Assembly: GCA_009784565.1 (NCBI GenBank)
Contig: WRBL01000004.1
Coordinates: 1-51,231 of the forward strand
DNA length: 51,231 nucleotides
Source of the DNA: Streptosporangiales bacterium
GTDB taxonomy: Bacteria; Actinomycetota; Actinomycetes; Streptosporangiales; Streptosporangiaceae
Direction of reading: 5' to 3'
The position numbers were made by a program, and so were the translations under genes. The notes below the pieces were generated by a model. It saw only the letters and a program-made list of their open reading frames with translations, did not search any database and was not told where the DNA came from. Each line of letters begins with the position of its first letter. Within the stretch, counting starts at the first letter, position 1. This document shows positions 1 through 7,864 of the stretch, piece by piece.

Positions 1-123
1 ATCTGGGCCGCGTCGATGTTGGCGCATCCCATGGACGCCAGGACCTCGCCCGTGAAGTGGCGGGCGTCGCTGGCCGACTCCGGGATGCCGGGGAAGACTT
101 TCGTCGTCATGACGCCACCTCCG
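1..123. repeat. Left copy of 123-bp terminal direct overlap (circular contig)
   Basis: Bases 1-123 read identically to 51109-51231; the ORF at 50760-51218 continues into it. Confidence 0.95.
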
Positions 124-505
124 CCAGCTCGGGCTCGGCGGCGGCCTGGGCGGCCAGCGCGTCCCGGCGCTTGAGAAGGTCCCGGCGCTCCCACGGGGCC
201 AGGGCCCCGCGGATCCCGGACAGGCAGGTCCTCCGTCCCGACTCGATCCGCAGCGCGTCCTCCAGGCACTCCTGGACGACCGGGCACCCGGCGCAGGCCG
301 CCCGGGCCTGCTCGGCCTGGCTCGCCTGGCGCGTCCGCTCCCCCGGGTCGTCCCACCGGTCGCTGAAGCTCCCGGCGCAGATGCCGGACTCGGCGATGCG
401 GTCGGCCAGGGTGCGGGTCCGCATCGCGGTCACCGCAGGCGCTGGGAGCTGGGCCGGGAAGTCGACCACGGCCTGGGGCCGGCGGATAGGGTAGGTAGTA
501 GGCAT
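107..505 (-). CDS. WhiB-family iron-sulfur transcription factor
   Basis: C-x28-C-x2-C-x5-C pattern (GIC..CAGCPVVQEC) followed by GIRGALAPWERRDLLKRR; ATG at 505 with a GGGA ribosome site; stop overlaps the next start. Confidence 0.85.
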   Translation of the reverse strand: MPTTYPIRRPQAVVDFPAQLPAPAVTAMRTRTLADRIAESGICAGSFSDRWDDPGERTRQASQAEQARAACAGCPVVQECLEDALRIESGRRTCLSGIRGALAPWERRDLLKRRDALAAQAAAEPELAEVAS

Positions 506-534
506 CGGTTCCCTTTCTCTGTTGGGGGTTCCGG

Positions 535-753
535 TCAACGGCCTCGGCGGTGGCACGCCGAGGCCGTCCTGTTTTCGGCGGGCGGGTTGAGCAGTTCGTT
601 GACGTCGGTCTCGCGGAAGCGGCGAGCACGGCCGCCGGGGGTCCGGATCGACGCCAGGCGGCCGGTGGCCGCCCACCTGTTCACGGTTTTCGGGTCGACG
701 CGGAAGAGCGTCGCCACCTCCGCCGGCGTCAGGAGTCGTTGAGCGTCTTCCAT
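535..753 (-). CDS. BldC-like MerR/excisionase-type DNA-binding protein
   Basis: LLTPAEVATLFRVDPKTVNRWAATGRLASIRTPGG closely resembles the BldC helix-turn-helix. Confidence 0.85.
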   Translation of the reverse strand: MEDAQRLLTPAEVATLFRVDPKTVNRWAATGRLASIRTPGGRARRFRETDVNELLNPPAENRTASACHRRGR

Positions 754-949
754 CCGGTTTGTCCTCTTTTGCGATCTCGCGGGAACTCGTCTTACGCTGA
801 CTGTACAACTGTACTTTTCCATTAGGCAACTGTTCAATCTATGATTGGCGGAAGAACCTTCGTGGACCGGGGAGGGAAGATCCGGTAGGAGTCAGTTGTT
901 CAGTGACGGTTGTGACGGGCCCTGGCCCGCGTGGTAAGTGAGAGGTCCT

Positions 950-1792
950 GTGGCACGCCTGAATAAAACTCAGACCCGGGCAGAGCAGATCGCCCGGCAG
1001 ATCCAGATGGACATTGAGGCCGGCAAGCTCCGGCACGGGCAGGCCCTGCCCTCCGGTCGGGCCTACGCGAAGGAGTGGGGGACGTCCCCGGGGACGATGG
1101 CGAGCGCCCTGAAGCTCTTGGAGGAGAACGGCCTGGTCGTCTCCCGTCCCCGGTCAGGCCGGACCGTCAACGCCCCGGGGCAGGCCGCCCGGCCCGACCG
1201 GCCGCCAGTCCCCCAGGTGATCCTGATCGGCGGCTACGCCGGGTCAGGCAAGACCGAGCTGGGCCGCATCATCGCCCGCAGCACCGGATGGGCGATGCTG
1301 GACAAGGACACGATCACCCGCGCCGTGGTTGAGGCCGCGCTGGAGATGCTGGGCGAGTCTCCCTACGACCGGGAGGGCGAGGTGTACCTCGGCACCGTAC
1401 GGCCCGCCGAGTACCAGGCGCTGCTCGACGCGATGAGCGAGAACATCGATGTCGGCACGAGCACCGTGGTGACCGCGCCGTTCGTCCGCGAGTTCGCCGA
1501 CCGGGCCTGGCTGGACCGGACGATCGCACTGTGCCAGTCCAAGGGAGCGCAGGTCACGGTCGTATGGATCCGCTGCGACGCCGATTCCATGAAGACCTAT
1601 CTCCGCCACCGCGGGGCCGCCCGTGACGCCTACAAGCTCTCCCACTGGGATGAGTACCTGGCGGGCGTCGACCTGGAGTTCACCCCGGCGGGCGAGCACC
1701 GCCTGGTGCGTAACTCGGCCGGATCCCCGCCGCTGCAGGACCAGGCCGCCGAGATCCTCCGGCACGTCACCCAGGACATCTCCCGTGACTGA
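950..1792 (+). CDS. GntR-type winged helix fused to P-loop kinase (zeta-toxin/AAA kinase-like)
   Basis: N-terminal GntR wHTH (AEQIARQIQMDIEAGKLRHGQALPSGRAYAKEWGTS) followed by Walker A GGYAGSGKTELG; GTG start at 950 likely. Confidence 0.75.
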   Translation: MARLNKTQTRAEQIARQIQMDIEAGKLRHGQALPSGRAYAKEWGTSPGTMASALKLLEENGLVVSRPRSGRTVNAPGQAARPDRPPVPQVILIGGYAGSGKTELGRIIARSTGWAMLDKDTITRAVVEAALEMLGESPYDREGEVYLGTVRPAEYQALLDAMSENIDVGTSTVVTAPFVREFADRAWLDRTIALCQSKGAQVTVVWIRCDADSMKTYLRHRGAARDAYKLSHWDEYLAGVDLEFTPAGEHRLVRNSAGSPPLQDQAAEILRHVTQDISRD

Positions 1793-2339
1793 CCTTGCCG
1801 TCGTCCTGTACGGGCCGCCGGCGGCGGGCAAGGACACCGTCACGCGGGCGCTGGCCGAGATCGATGCCCGATACCGGCTGTTCCCGCGACTCAAGTGCGG
1901 GACGGGCCGGACCGGCGGGTACCGGATGATCACCCGGGCCGAGCTCGGGGAGATCCGGGGCCGGCCCGGGGAGGTGATCTGGGAGAACACGCGGTACAGC
2001 GCGGTCTACGTCGTCGACCGCAGCCAGGTAACCCGGATGCTCGCTGCGGGGCAGGTGCCGGTGCTGCATCTCGGACAGCCCGAGGGGGTCCGGGCCGTTG
2101 TCGGCTCGCTGCCGGACGTGGCGGTCCTGGTTGTCGGCCTGGAGTGCCCGCGCGACGTCGCATTGGAGCGGGCAGCCGCCCGGGGCACCGGAGACCTCGC
2201 CGAGCGGGCGGCGGCCTACGACGCCACTCCCCCGCTCCACTTCGCCGACCTGACCGTCGACACCAGCACGACGGTTCCGCAGGACGCCGCAGCCCTCATT
2301 CACCAGAGGACAGAAGCCTCAGCGCCTCGTCGATGCTGA
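1785..2339 (+). CDS. Nucleotide (guanylate-like) kinase
   Basis: Walker A YGPPAAGKDTVTRAL; GTG start overlaps the preceding stop. Confidence 0.6.
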   Translation: MTDLAVVLYGPPAAGKDTVTRALAEIDARYRLFPRLKCGTGRTGGYRMITRAELGEIRGRPGEVIWENTRYSAVYVVDRSQVTRMLAAGQVPVLHLGQPEGVRAVVGSLPDVAVLVVGLECPRDVALERAAARGTGDLAERAAAYDATPPLHFADLTVDTSTTVPQDAAALIHQRTEASAPRRC

Positions 2340-3129
2340 CGGGCTGTTCTCCGGCCGGTCTCGGCCACCGGGCAAGCACGTCGGCGGCCGCGCGGGCCAG
2401 TTCGTCGGGCAGGCCCGCCGAGGCGAGCGCGTCGGCGGCCTCCAGCATCTCCGGTCCCCACCGCCAGGCTCTGGCCGCTGTCTTGGGCACGTAGTCCACT
2501 TCTGCGAGGTACGAGCCGGGCCGGCGGCCGGCGACCTCGAGCAGTTCGTCTTCTATCCCGTAGCCGACGGCCAGGGCGTAGGCAACGGCCGCGAGAACGC
2601 GGGAAGTCTTCTGGTAGGTCGTGTAGCTCAGCTTGAGGGCGCTGGCCAGGCCGGTCCGCGTCCCGAGAGTCCTGGGTTCCACGAGCGTGCCGGCGAACAG
2701 GGTCTCCACACGGGCGGCTGCTTCGGGCGGGCCCGCGAGGTACAGCGTGGTCCGCTTCCCCTTGCGGGGCGGGGATCCGATGATGGCACCGTCAACGGTG
2801 ACCGCGGCGGGCAGCATGCTGGCGATCGTGTCGACGCGGTCGGGCGTGATCGCGTTCGCTTCCACGTAGATGCCCTCGTAGCCTTCGGCGAGCCCGGCCA
2901 CATCCTCGGCGGCTGCCGGCGGGCAGATGCTGAGTATCACCTCCGAACGGTCCATCAGCTCATGCAGGCCGACACCACGCAGTCCCGCATCGTCGGCGCG
3001 GGACGTCGTGAGCTCCGACCGGTCCGCTGGCGCCCAGAGCGCCTCATGCCCTGCGGCGATTAGCTCGCCGCCCACGGCTGCACCCATCGCACCTGGATGC
3101 AGCACACCCACAGTCATCACGGGCGCCAC
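2296..3129 (-). CDS. NAD(P)-dependent oxidoreductase, 6-phosphogluconate dehydrogenase-like
   Basis: N-terminal VGVLHPGAMGAAVGGELIAAGHEALWA nucleotide-binding motif; C-terminal all-alpha region. Confidence 0.75.
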   Translation of the reverse strand: MAPVMTVGVLHPGAMGAAVGGELIAAGHEALWAPADRSELTTSRADDAGLRGVGLHELMDRSEVILSICPPAAAEDVAGLAEGYEGIYVEANAITPDRVDTIASMLPAAVTVDGAIIGSPPRKGKRTTLYLAGPPEAAARVETLFAGTLVEPRTLGTRTGLASALKLSYTTYQKTSRVLAAVAYALAVGYGIEDELLEVAGRRPGSYLAEVDYVPKTAARAWRWGPEMLEAADALASAGLPDELARAAADVLARWPRPAGEQPVSIDEALRLLSSGE

Positions 3130-3336
3130 GGTACGCGGCGCGTTCCTGGTCCCGTGCAGCCAGGAGGCAGCACGGGACCAGGAACCGCTGGATTAGTTCG
3201 CTGTGGAGTTCTCAAGTAGCAGATCAATGGTGTCTAGTGTCTTATGACACTTACAATTCAGTCAAGATCTGCCCAGCCAGAGCGCCTGTCGGTGTCCTAA
3301 TACACTTGACAGTTGAACGACATGGAAGGAACGACG

Positions 3337-4077
3337 ATGGCCCCGATGGTGGAGCACCCCACTCCCCCGTATCTCCAGATCGCCGAGGAGATACGGAAGA
3401 AGATCCGGTCAGGCGAGCTGAAGGACGGCGACCCGGTCCCGTCGGTCCGGCGGCTTGCTGAGGACTCCGGGGTCAGTCGGCCAACCGCCGCGAAGGCGAT
3501 CTCGTGGCTGCGCACCGAGGGCCTGGTGGAGACCGAGGTCGGCGTGGGCACCATGGTGTGCGCGGGCCGGAAGATCCATCCCCCGTCGGGCGAACGCCTC
3601 CGGTCGATCCGGTCGACCGGCAAGATCTACCCGCCGAACGAGCGCGCCGTGATCAAGTCGGCCGAACTCGTTCCCGCGCCATCGGAGATCGCCGATGCGC
3701 TCGGACTCGAGGCGGGGGTCCCCGTGATCCGCCGCCACCGGGTGACCTACCGGGATGACGCCCCGATCTCGGCGTCGACGACCTGGATGGACGGGAAGCT
3801 CGCGGACCTCGTGCCTGAACTTCTGACCACCGAACGGATACTCGGGGGCACGGTAGGCCGCGTCCGGGAGGTCACCGGCCGGGCCGTCGACACCTGGAAG
3901 GATCAGGATTCCGCCCGGGCCGCCACCGAGCAGGACGCGGAAGACCTGGGCGTGGACGTCGGCGATGCCCTCCCGATCGGCCGTAACTGGTGGTCGGACC
4001 CCGACGGAACCGTCATCGAGTACGGCGAGCGGGTCTCCGTCCCCGGCCGCTGGTCAACCCACGAAGGCAAGGCCTGA
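3337..4077 (+). CDS. GntR-family regulator with UTRA effector domain
   Basis: PPYLQIAEEIRKKIRSGELKDGDPVPSVRRLAEDSGVSRPTAAKA plus UTRA-like C-terminus; ATG at 3337 preceded by GGAAGGA. Confidence 0.85.
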   Translation: MAPMVEHPTPPYLQIAEEIRKKIRSGELKDGDPVPSVRRLAEDSGVSRPTAAKAISWLRTEGLVETEVGVGTMVCAGRKIHPPSGERLRSIRSTGKIYPPNERAVIKSAELVPAPSEIADALGLEAGVPVIRRHRVTYRDDAPISASTTWMDGKLADLVPELLTTERILGGTVGRVREVTGRAVDTWKDQDSARAATEQDAEDLGVDVGDALPIGRNWWSDPDGTVIEYGERVSVPGRWSTHEGKA

Positions 4078-4087
4078 AAGGGGCACT

Positions 4088-4921
4088 GTGGAACTCATCC
4101 ATTCAGGAAAGATCCGGGACGTCTACGCCGACGGCGACGACATCATCCTGGTCGCGTCCGACAAGGTCAGCGTCTACGACGTGGTGCTGCCGACGCCGGT
4201 CCCGGACAAGGGGAAGATCCTCACCCGGCTCTCGCTGTGGTGGTTCGACCAGCTCGCGGACCTGGTCCCGAACCATGTCGTCTCCGCCGACAACGTCCCT
4301 GCCGAGTGGGCCGGGCGAGCGATCCGCTGCCGACGGCTGAAGATGCTGCCTGTGGAGTGCATCGCCCGCGGCTACCTCGCCGGCCTCGGGCTCGCCTCGT
4401 ACAAGGAGAGCGGCACGATTTCCGGTGTTGAGCTCCCGCCAAGCCTGTCCGAGGGATCGCAGCTTCCGGCGCCGGTGTTCACGCCGAGCACCAAGGCCGA
4501 CGTCGGTCACGACGAGTTCATGACCGTCAAGGACGTCGCCGAGCTGGTCGGCGCCGACCGGGCCCGGTACTTGGAAGACATCACGCTGCAGGTCTACAAG
4601 CGCGGTTCCGAGGTCGCCCGCGAACGCGGGATCATCATCGCGGACACCAAGCTGGAGTTCGGCGAGGACGCCGACGGGACGATCGTCCTGGCGGACGAGA
4701 TCCTGACTCCCGACTCGTCCCGGTTCTGGTCGGTCGATGCCTGGCGGCCGGGCGGCCCGCAGGACTATCTCGACAAGCAGTTCGTCCGGAACTGGAGCTC
4801 GGAACTGGACTGGGATCGCACGTACCCTGGTCCTGAAATCCCCGATGACCTCGTGGACGCCACGCGGGCCCGGTACGTAGAGGCATACGAACGGATCACG
4901 GGCACCCGCTGGGAGGCATAG
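4088..4921 (+). CDS. purC: Phosphoribosylaminoimidazole-succinocarboxamide synthase (SAICAR synthetase)
   Basis: HSGKIRDVYADGDDIILVASDKVSVYDVVLPTPVPDKGKILTRLS, ECIARGYLAGLGLASYKESG, IIIADTKLEFG motifs; GTG start. Confidence 0.9.
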   Translation: MELIHSGKIRDVYADGDDIILVASDKVSVYDVVLPTPVPDKGKILTRLSLWWFDQLADLVPNHVVSADNVPAEWAGRAIRCRRLKMLPVECIARGYLAGLGLASYKESGTISGVELPPSLSEGSQLPAPVFTPSTKADVGHDEFMTVKDVAELVGADRARYLEDITLQVYKRGSEVARERGIIIADTKLEFGEDADGTIVLADEILTPDSSRFWSVDAWRPGGPQDYLDKQFVRNWSSELDWDRTYPGPEIPDDLVDATRARYVEAYERITGTRWEA

Positions 4922-4923
4922 CC

Positions 4924-5172
4924 ATGGGACACACCTACGACCCGATGAAGGTCGTCGACGCGGTTAAGCAGCTGCTGGAGGATGCAGGCGTATCCCCCGA
5001 CTTGGATACCGAGGGGTACGGAACCGCTGGCACTATGGCCGGCGCGGGCATGCTTCTACGCGGCTTGGGCGTCTTCCCCGCGGTTGACGCGGCCGACCAT
5101 TACCGCCGGAACGACGTTGGGTCCTGGGAAGACCAGGACAACCGCACTGCGGCCGACACCCGACATAGCTGA
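4924..5172 (+). CDS. Hypothetical protein following purC
   Basis: ORF two nt after the purC stop, coherent composition. Confidence 0.5.
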   Translation: MGHTYDPMKVVDAVKQLLEDAGVSPDLDTEGYGTAGTMAGAGMLLRGLGVFPAVDAADHYRRNDVGSWEDQDNRTAADTRHS

Positions 5173-5195
5173 ATTACTCTGATTCTGAACTTGTA

Positions 5196-5223
5196 GGCCG
5201 TGTCCCCAATTGGGGACACGGCC
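5196..5223. terminator. 28-bp perfect palindrome GGCCGTGTCCCCAATTGGGGACACGGCC
   Basis: Read directly; downstream of the purC operon and followed by T-rich sequence. Confidence 0.65.
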
Positions 5224-5270
5224 AGTTTCATTTCTAGCCTTAGCCCCGCTCGCTGGCGTACCGTCGGAGT

Positions 5271-5501
5271 ATGAAGAGCGAGCACCTGGAGCACGCGGGC
5301 TACTACATCGGCCATGCGGCCAACCTGGCGCACGATGACCCGACCGTATGCACGGGGCTCGCACAGGCCAATGCAATCCTGGTACTGGCCGATGCTGTCG
5401 CCGATCTCGCGAAGGCCGTACGCCAAGTCGGGAACATCCCGGAGCCCGTCGATCCGGCCTTCCTGCCTGTCCCCCCGGGCTGGAGTGCCTCAGACTCGTA
5501 G
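5271..5501 (+). CDS. Hypothetical small protein
   Basis: 76-aa ORF with ATG start, just upstream of the partition locus. Confidence 0.5.
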   Translation: MKSEHLEHAGYYIGHAANLAHDDPTVCTGLAQANAILVLADAVADLAKAVRQVGNIPEPVDPAFLPVPPGWSASDS

Positions 5502-5538
5502 AACGCACCTAGCTCTCTTGGGTTCCGACGAAGCGTCT

Positions 5539-5554
5539 CTTTACCGCGGTAAAG
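5539..5554. promoter_or_regulatory. Candidate centromere (parS-like) site CTTTACCGCGGTAAAG, copy 1
   Basis: Perfect 16-bp palindrome, one of five copies clustered at parAB. Confidence 0.8.
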
Positions 5555-5608
5555 ATTGAATCCGCGTACCGCTGCAGGACTAGCTCTCCCCCACAGCGCA
5601 TCTCGTGT

Positions 5609-5624
5609 CTTTACCGCGGTAAAG
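5609..5624. promoter_or_regulatory. Candidate centromere site CTTTACCGCGGTAAAG, copy 2
   Basis: Perfect 16-bp palindrome upstream of parA. Confidence 0.8.
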
Positions 5625-5735
5625 ATCAGACGACACGCGGCCCGCGCACCCCATCCCCACCGCGAACATCGCTGTCGTCTGCGATGATGACCCCGACCCG
5701 AAGTACCACAATGGGAAGCACACGGGAGTCATCAC

Positions 5736-6404
5736 ATGTCACAAGTCATTGTCGTCTCGGCCGACCCGCAGGGTTCCGCAGTCTGGTGGGCCGACCGCGT
5801 CAAGTCCCTCCCCTTCGACTTCGCCCAGGCCGACGACGGCGATATCGGACCCATCCGGCAGTTGCGCGAGCGCGGCGCCCGCATTCACGTCATCGCAAAC
5901 CAGAAGGGCGGGGTCGGCAAGACCACCACCACGGTAAACCTCGCCGCCGTTGTTCAGCAGGCTCTCGGCGACGGCCCGGAGGGCGGGACGTACAAGCACG
6001 TTTTCATCGACACGCCCGGCAAGCTTGAGTACACCGGCATTCTGACGGCCTGCCTGGAGCTGGCGGACGATGTCATCGTGCCGCTGGAGCCCGAAGGGCT
6101 GGCCTTCGACCCCACGAAACGCGCCATCGAAACCGTCATCGAGCCTTCTGGCCGCAAGTTCAAGGTAGTGATCAACAACTGGGATCCGAGGGACGGCAAG
6201 GTCGACCTGAAGGAGACCCGGGAGTTCGCTCAAGCTCAGGGATGGCCGCTGACCAATACCGTCATCCGGCATTACAAGCTCCATTCCCGCGCGGCGGTTG
6301 AGGGGCTGGTCTGCACTCAGTACCCGCACAACCGGACCGCAACTGAGGCGCAGAACGACTTCCTGAACCTCGCCCTCGAGCTCGGCTACGGCGGAGCCGC
6401 CTGA
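5736..6404 (+). CDS. parA: ParA-family partition ATPase with non-canonical motif order
   Basis: NQKGGVGKTTTTVNLA Walker A, SADPQGSAVWWADRV A' block, HVFIDTPGKLEYTG; Walker A lies after the A' block. Confidence 0.85.
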   Translation: MSQVIVVSADPQGSAVWWADRVKSLPFDFAQADDGDIGPIRQLRERGARIHVIANQKGGVGKTTTTVNLAAVVQQALGDGPEGGTYKHVFIDTPGKLEYTGILTACLELADDVIVPLEPEGLAFDPTKRAIETVIEPSGRKFKVVINNWDPRDGKVDLKETREFAQAQGWPLTNTVIRHYKLHSRAAVEGLVCTQYPHNRTATEAQNDFLNLALELGYGGAA

Positions 6405-7438
6405 TGGCTTCGGGAAGGCGCACGTCGCTCGCCTCGCTGGCGAACAACCCTGTCGAGAGCGTCCCGGGGCACAGCGCGCCGATCCTAGTCAGGCTGCAGC
6501 CTTCGCAGATCGCTCCGACCCCGTTGAACTCACGGGTCAACTTCGGGTCTGAGTCCGAACTCGGCGAGCTCGGCGAGAGCATGCGCGTCCGCCAGCTCCA
6601 GCCGGTCGTCGTCGTCAAGCGCGGCGACTATCTCCGCCTGTGGCCCGAGCACGAGAGCGAGATCGGCGATGCCGACTACGTACTTGTGGCCGGCGAGCGC
6701 CGATGGCGAGCTGCGGGCCACGTCTCGCTGTCGGCCATCGATGCGATTGAAAGGCCAAGTCTCGCGGACGCCCGGACCACGTTCCTCGATGCGCTGTTCA
6801 CCGAGAACATCGACCGTAAGAATCTGGACGCGATAGAAGAAGCCGAGGCAGTCGAGTCCATGGTGGCCGAGTGCGGGACGGCTATCGCCGCAGCGAAGCA
6901 GTTCCGGCGTCACGAGACCTGGGTATCCCAGCGCCGTGCCTTGCTCAAGCTCACCCCGGAGCTGAAGGCCAAGGTCCGGACGGGGGAGTTGCCTGTCCGG
7001 ATCGCCCGTTCAATCGCTGCAGTTCCTGCCGCCGAGCAGGAGAATGCGTGGCGGGCGGCACGAGAGGCCGAGCAAGTCAGGCGAGAGGATAAGCAGCGGG
7101 CGAAGGCAACTTCCCCTCCGCCGACGCCCCCTGATCCAGCGGATGAACCGGGCGGTGAAGACTTTACCGCGGTAAAGACAGATCCTCCAGCACCGGCTCC
7201 TCCTGCGCCGCCGCCTCCATCTGGAGAGAGCGAGAGCGGCGACTTTACCGCGGTAAAGAATCCCGACCCGGGCACGGACCCGAATCCAGAGCGGGGGAGT
7301 GCCGTTAGCGATGATCAGCCGCGACCCGATCCCACGGTGATCCAGTGGGATGATCTGGGCCAGGTTGCCGATGCGATCCGTGCCGCTCTCGGTGCGGATG
7401 ACCGTCGCCAGCTAGCCGCCATGATCGCCGACGACTGA
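6404..7438 (+). CDS. parB: ParB/Spo0J-family partition protein
   Basis: VLVAGERRWRAAGHVSLSAIDAI and ENIDRKNLDAIEEAEAVESM motifs; start overlaps the parA stop. Confidence 0.85.
   Translation: MASGRRTSLASLANNPVESVPGHSAPILVRLQPSQIAPTPLNSRVNFGSESELGELGESMRVRQLQPVVVVKRGDYLRLWPEHESEIGDADYVLVAGERRWRAAGHVSLSAIDAIERPSLADARTTFLDALFTENIDRKNLDAIEEAEAVESMVAECGTAIAAAKQFRRHETWVSQRRALLKLTPELKAKVRTGELPVRIARSIAAVPAAEQENAWRAAREAEQVRREDKQRAKATSPPPTPPDPADEPGGEDFTAVKTDPPAPAPPAPPPPSGESESGDFTAVKNPDPGTDPNPERGSAVSDDQPRPDPTVIQWDDLGQVADAIRAALGADDRRQLAAMIADD
7162..7177. promoter_or_regulatory. Candidate centromere site CTTTACCGCGGTAAAG, copy 3 (inside parB)
   Basis: Perfect palindrome; part of the sequence encoding DFTAVK. 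Confidence 0.75.
7243..7258. promoter_or_regulatory. Candidate centromere site CTTTACCGCGGTAAAG, copy 4 (inside parB)
   Basis: Perfect palindrome; second DFTAVK in the ParB linker. Confidence 0.75.
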
Positions 7439-7455
7439 GTCCTTGCGCTCAGCAA

Positions 7456-7492
7456 GACGTCCCTGTCCCCCCGATTCGGGGGCAGGGACGTC
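7456..7492 (+). terminator. Hairpin downstream of parB
   Basis: gacgtccctgtcccccc / gggggcagggacgtc with one bulge. Confidence 0.6.
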
Positions 7493-7515
7493 GGTCTTTA
7501 CCGCGGTAAAGACCG
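7492..7515. promoter_or_regulatory. Candidate centromere site copy 5, extended 24-bp palindrome CGGTCTTTACCGCGGTAAAGACCG
   Basis: Core 16-mer at 7496-7511; symmetry extends to 24 bp. Confidence 0.8.
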
Positions 7516-7552
7516 GAAATCCGGGACGGGCAAATTAGGAGAGATACCGGGC

Positions 7553-7864
7553 CTAGCAAGGCGGGGCTGGCCTGATCTCCGAGGCGTCCCGGAACGCCTG
7601 CGGCCACCACAGGTCGTCGTCCGGGGTGCCCGCCGGCGCGGGGCTCCCGTCCTCCAGCTGTGCGACCTCGCGGGCGTAGATCGTGAGCAGCCATTCGTCC
7701 GGGCCGCCCTGGTGCTCGATCACGGCTGGGGCCCACGGCCAGTCGTCGTGGGGCGTGTCGGCGGTCATGCCGGGGGAGGGGTACGGGGTCAGCACCTCGG
7801 TGCCGTCCGGCCACCGGCCGTCGTTCCCCTCCCACGGCTGCTCACCGGAGAGCGGGCCGTTCAC
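7553..7864 (-). CDS. Hypothetical protein
   Basis: Overlaps by 4 nt the stop of the coiled-coil gene, same strand. Confidence 0.5.
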   Translation of the reverse strand: MNGPLSGEQPWEGNDGRWPDGTEVLTPYPSPGMTADTPHDDWPWAPAVIEHQGGPDEWLLTIYAREVAQLEDGSPAPAGTPDDDLWWPQAFRDASEIRPAPPC

